DNA of 10,412 bases from F1-60-MAGs149 sp032119475 (GTDB lineage Bacteria > Actinomycetota > Thermoleophilia > Gaiellales > F1-60-MAGs149): positions 1-10,412 of the forward strand of contig JAUMCA010000098.1 in assembly GCA_032119475.1 (NCBI GenBank), in the 5' to 3' direction. Both the position numbers and the translations under genes were made by a program. Positions 8,258 through 10,412 of the stretch are shown here, one piece after another (the first letter of the stretch is position 1; each line of letters opens with the position of its first letter). The notes under the pieces were generated by a model. The model was not told where the DNA came from. It was given only the letters and a program-made list of their open reading frames with translations, and searched no databases.

Positions 8258-9403
8258 CTAGGTGTAGATCTGCTCGATGACGAACTTGCCGGTCGTCGCG
8301 TCGACGCCGAGGATGGCGATCGGCACGTTCGGCCGGTTGCCGGTCTTCGGGTCGATCGTGATCGCGCCCGTCGCGCCCGCGAGGTTCTTCGTCTTGAGGA
8401 TGGCGGTCGTCGTCGCCTCGACGTCGATCGCACCGCCGCGCCGCATGGCGTTGGCGAGCAGGTAGACCGAGTCGTACGTGTAGATGCCCCAGGTGCCCGG
8501 CGTCTTGCCGAAGGCCTTGGAGTAGTTCGACACGTACGCGCGCGCCTTCTTGTTGCCGAACTGGCTCGGCGTCGGCGTGCCGCTGAACACGCACTTGCTG
8601 GAGGCCGCGGCGCCCGCCTGCTTGATGAAGGCGGGGTCCTGGTTGGCGAGGCCCATGAAGCACTTGGCCGTGGTGCCCGACGCCGCGAGCGCGGTCGCGA
8701 TCTTCGAGCCCTGCGGGTAGTACGTGCTCACGTAGACCACGGTCGGGTTGTTGGCGAGACCCTGCTGGACGGCGGCGGTGAAGTCCGTCTGCGTCGGGTC
8801 GATCGCGATGCGGCTGACCAGCACGCCCTGCTTGCTGAGCGCCTTCTGCAGGCGATCCGACATGCCGTCCGTGAAGTCCTCGGTGTCGTCCGAGAGGATC
8901 GTCACCTTCGCCGGCTTCTGCTCCGTGATCCACTCGACCTCGACCGGCGAGATCTGCGAGTTCTTCGGCTGGACGGTCACGCCCATGCCCGTCGTCTCAT
9001 CGGTCGACGTCAGCTGCACCGGCAGGATGCCGGCCTTCTCGTACATCGGCAGCGTCTTCACGCCGACGGACGAGTTGTACGGCCCGATGACCGCGTACGG
9101 GCGCTTCTTGATCAGCGCCTTGGCGGCGTTCACACCGGTCGCCGCGTCGGCCTTGTCGTCGGCGGTGACCAGCTTGATCTTCAGGCCGAGGATGCCGCCG
9201 GCCTTGTTGATCTCGTTGACCGCGAGCTGCGTGCCCCGCAGCATGTCGCGGCCGTTGGCCTCCTGCGGGCCGGACAGCGGTCCCTCGAAGCCGAGCAGGA
9301 GCGTGCCCTGCGACGCCCGGTCGACGGGCTTGGCCGCGACCAGCGGCGCCGCGATCAGCAGCGCCAGCAGGGCGGTCAGGATGATGGACATGCGAACGCG
9401 CAA
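8258..9403 (-). CDS. Leu/Ile/Val-type ABC transporter solute-binding protein
   Basis: Secreted or surface binding protein of 381 residues of the LivJ/LivK type (Peripla_BP_6), which captures amino acids or related small molecules for an ABC importer. A Sec signal peptide is seen: MRVR, a hydrophobic core (about 6-22) and a likely cleavage after APLVAA (about residue 24). The mature part starts with GTLLLGFEGPLSGPQEANGR, typical of the family, followed by QLAVNEINKAGGILG, AVIGPYNSS and a C-terminal YTYDSVYLLANAM. Two cysteines in the mature protein could form a disulfide. No lipobox cysteine is present, which is unusual for a monoderm. The start is TTG at 9403, chosen because TAGGAG stands 7 nt upstream; the ATG at 9391 would be 19 nt away. 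No permease or ATPase gene is adjacent in the window. Confidence 0.9.
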   Translation of the reverse strand: MRVRMSIILTALLALLIAAPLVAAKPVDRASQGTLLLGFEGPLSGPQEANGRDMLRGTQLAVNEINKAGGILGLKIKLVTADDKADAATGVNAAKALIKKRPYAVIGPYNSSVGVKTLPMYEKAGILPVQLTSTDETTGMGVTVQPKNSQISPVEVEWITEQKPAKVTILSDDTEDFTDGMSDRLQKALSKQGVLVSRIAIDPTQTDFTAAVQQGLANNPTVVYVSTYYPQGSKIATALAASGTTAKCFMGLANQDPAFIKQAGAAASSKCVFSGTPTPSQFGNKKARAYVSNYSKAFGKTPGTWGIYTYDSVYLLANAMRRGGAIDVEATTTAILKTKNLAGATGAITIDPKTGNRPNVPIAILGVDATTGKFVIEQIYT

Positions 9404-9451
9404 GGGGGATCTCCTACGTGGTGGAATGTCGGAAGGGTAGCGGGCGGGGTT

Positions 9452-9576
9452 GGTGGTGGTCAGTGCACCCCGAAGGGGTCAGACGGTTTTGGGGTGTGCG
9501 GCTATCCGGAAGGACGACCCGCTTGCTCACACACCCCAAAACCGTCTGACCCCTTTGGGGTGCACCGACCACCACC
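9452..9576. repeat. REP/BIME-like 47-nt inverted repeat, 31-nt spacer
   Basis: Arms 9452-9498 and 9530-9576 are reverse complements with only two mismatches (9462/9566 and 9472/9556), around a 31-nt spacer (9499-9529). Each arm holds its own smaller palindrome, CACCCC...GGGGTG, around the core AAGGGGTCAGACGGTTTT. The right arm ends at the first base of the TAG stop codon region of the CHAP protein gene (9578-9576). The left arm begins 49 nt upstream of the solute-binding protein start. It fills most of the gap between these genes and holds no coding sequence. Confidence 0.85.
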
Positions 9577-10208
9577 TACCCAGGCCTCCCGAAGCCGTCG
9601 ATGTCGGTGTTCCCCCGCCACGCCGTGTACGTCCGCGCGCGGACGGCGTCGCCCGCGTTGCCCTCGATCGTCTCGACCGTCCGCGCGTCGGCCCGCACGA
9701 CGATGCCGACGTGGCCGCGGCGGAACCAGATGATGTCGCCGGGCTGCGGGTCGGCGACGAGTCGCTCGCGGTAGCGCCCTCGCAGCGCGAACCACGCGCG
9801 CACGTCGCCCGTCCACGCCAGGCGCCAGCCGCCGGAGGCGCCGCCGGTGAACGGCATCCCAGCGGCCCGCAGCACCCACGACACGAAGTCCGCGCACCAC
9901 GCTTCCGCGTTGCCGTCGGTGAACTGCAGGATCGCGGGGCTGCGGTTGGAGCCGGGTGGCTCCTCCACGATGCCCAGCGCGAGAAGGTCGTTCGCGATGG
10001 CGACCACGCGCGCGCCGTCCCCGTCGGGCAGCGGCGCCGCGCGCAGGACGGGGATCGCGGGGCCCGGTGCCACGGCGGCCGGTGGTGCCGACAGCCGCGC
10101 CGACGCCACGGCGTCCCGCAGCGGACCCATCAGGGCGATCGCGGCTGCGGTGCACACGGACATCAGCGCGAGCCACTCGACCGCCGCCTGCCCGCGGCGG
10201 TGCCTCAC
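9576..10208 (-). CDS. Prepilin-like N-terminus fused to a CHAP-type peptidoglycan hydrolase domain
   Basis: Protein of 210 residues. The N-terminus RRGQAAVEWLALMS fits the type IV prepilin/TadE pattern: cleavage expected after G6 and a glutamate at +5 (E11), followed by a hydrophobic helix (about 8-27). A Pro/Ala linker (about 40-60) leads to a CHAP-like cysteine hydrolase domain: AWCADFVSWVLRAAG (C105 nucleophile), a PQPGDIIWF segment (155-163), GHVGIV (H166) and IEGNAGD (E182, N184). CHAP domains cleave peptidoglycan amide bonds. The start is GTG at 10208, overlapping the stop of the TadC-like gene as GTGA. The context suggests a minor pilin-like protein that opens the wall for a Tad pilus. 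The domain calls are motif-based; the function is inferred. Confidence 0.82.
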   Translation of the reverse strand: MRHRRGQAAVEWLALMSVCTAAAIALMGPLRDAVASARLSAPPAAVAPGPAIPVLRAAPLPDGDGARVVAIANDLLALGIVEEPPGSNRSPAILQFTDGNAEAWCADFVSWVLRAAGMPFTGGASGGWRLAWTGDVRAWFALRGRYRERLVADPQPGDIIWFRRGHVGIVVRADARTVETIEGNAGDAVRARTYTAWRGNTDIDGFGRPG

Positions 10209-10412
10209 CAGAGGACCGGTCCGATCAGGTCGCGCAGCACGAGCACCTGACCGCCGACGATCACGAGCAGCGCGGCCGGCGCGAGCAGGCCGCCGACCAC
10301 GAGCATCATCTTCGGCGCCGCGGCCGCCGCCCGCTCCCGCCCCTCGGACCGCGCCCGCAGGCGGGCGTCGGAGGCGAGCAGCCTCAGTGAGGCGGCGATC
10401 GGCACGCCGAGC
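10205..10412 (-). CDS. TadC-like pilus assembly membrane protein (C-terminal fragment)
   Basis: Only the last 68 codons are in the window; the gene continues beyond the right edge. The segment GVPIAASLRLLASDARLRAR is typical of the cytoplasmic stretch of type II secretion system F-domain proteins (TadB/TadC), followed by a charged GRERAAAAAPKMM segment and a C-terminal hydrophobic helix LVVGGLLAPAALLVIVGG before the final LVLRDLIGPVLW. In the family this is the last membrane segment of the inner-membrane platform of the Tad/Flp pilus machine. The GTGA overlap with the CHAP gene implies co-translation. TadB and TadC cannot be told apart from this fragment; TadC is guessed because it is normally the later gene. 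Confidence 0.68.
   Translation of the reverse strand, partial: LGVPIAASLRLLASDARLRARSEGRERAAAAAPKMMLVVGGLLAPAALLVIVGGQVLVLRDLIGPVLW

Noticed and set aside
9432..9466. Promoter for the solute-binding protein gene (CTGACC, 18 bp, TACCCT on the minus strand), with the -35 in the repeat arm
   Set aside because: Matches are only 4/6 and 3/6, in a GC-rich stretch where such matches are common; not strong enough to list.

Overview
The window is GC-rich, almost fully coding, and every gene I can support lies on the minus strand, so transcription runs from position 10412 toward 1. The GC content, the Gram-positive-type LexA site, the cysteine-rich RsmH tail and the Tad-pilus genes suggest a high-GC actinobacterium-like organism. 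My best guess is class Thermoleophilia (Solirubrobacter/Conexibacter-like), but this is inferred from general sequence character and was not searched.

Left part (1-4241): the start of a division and cell-wall (dcw) cluster in its usual order, mraZ - rsmH - ftsL - ftsI - murE. The genes overlap or abut (11 nt, 4 nt, 1 nt apart, 23 nt apart), and murE runs off the left edge. The genes give a transcriptional autoregulator, a 16S rRNA methyltransferase, two septal peptidoglycan synthesis proteins and the enzyme adding the third residue of the stem peptide.

Control region (4242-4628): upstream of mraZ there are three GTGGGG direct repeats with an exact 10-bp period, which fit the known MraZ operator. 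They overlap a candidate promoter. Just upstream is a perfect 16-bp palindrome identical to the Gram-positive/mycobacterial LexA (SOS) box. Further out are a second GTGGGG pair and a 143-bp inverted-repeat element.

Middle (4663-8172): a PfkB-family sugar kinase preceded by a small unknown protein, then a GH15 glucoamylase/trehalase-type enzyme preceded by thioredoxin. Right part (8258-10412): a Leu/Ile/Val-type solute-binding protein, then the end of a Tad-pilus-like locus holding an unusual protein that joins a prepilin-like N-terminus to a CHAP hydrolase domain, and the C-terminus of a TadC-like protein.

The most unusual signal is a family of dispersed palindromes (4629-4665, 5842-5954, 9452-9576) sharing the core AAGGGGYCAGRC. 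Two are head-to-head inverted pairs with spacers of exactly 31 nt. All three touch the stop codon of the upstream gene and in two cases supply it. They look like REP/BIME-type elements placed at gene 3' ends. No transposase is visible in the window.
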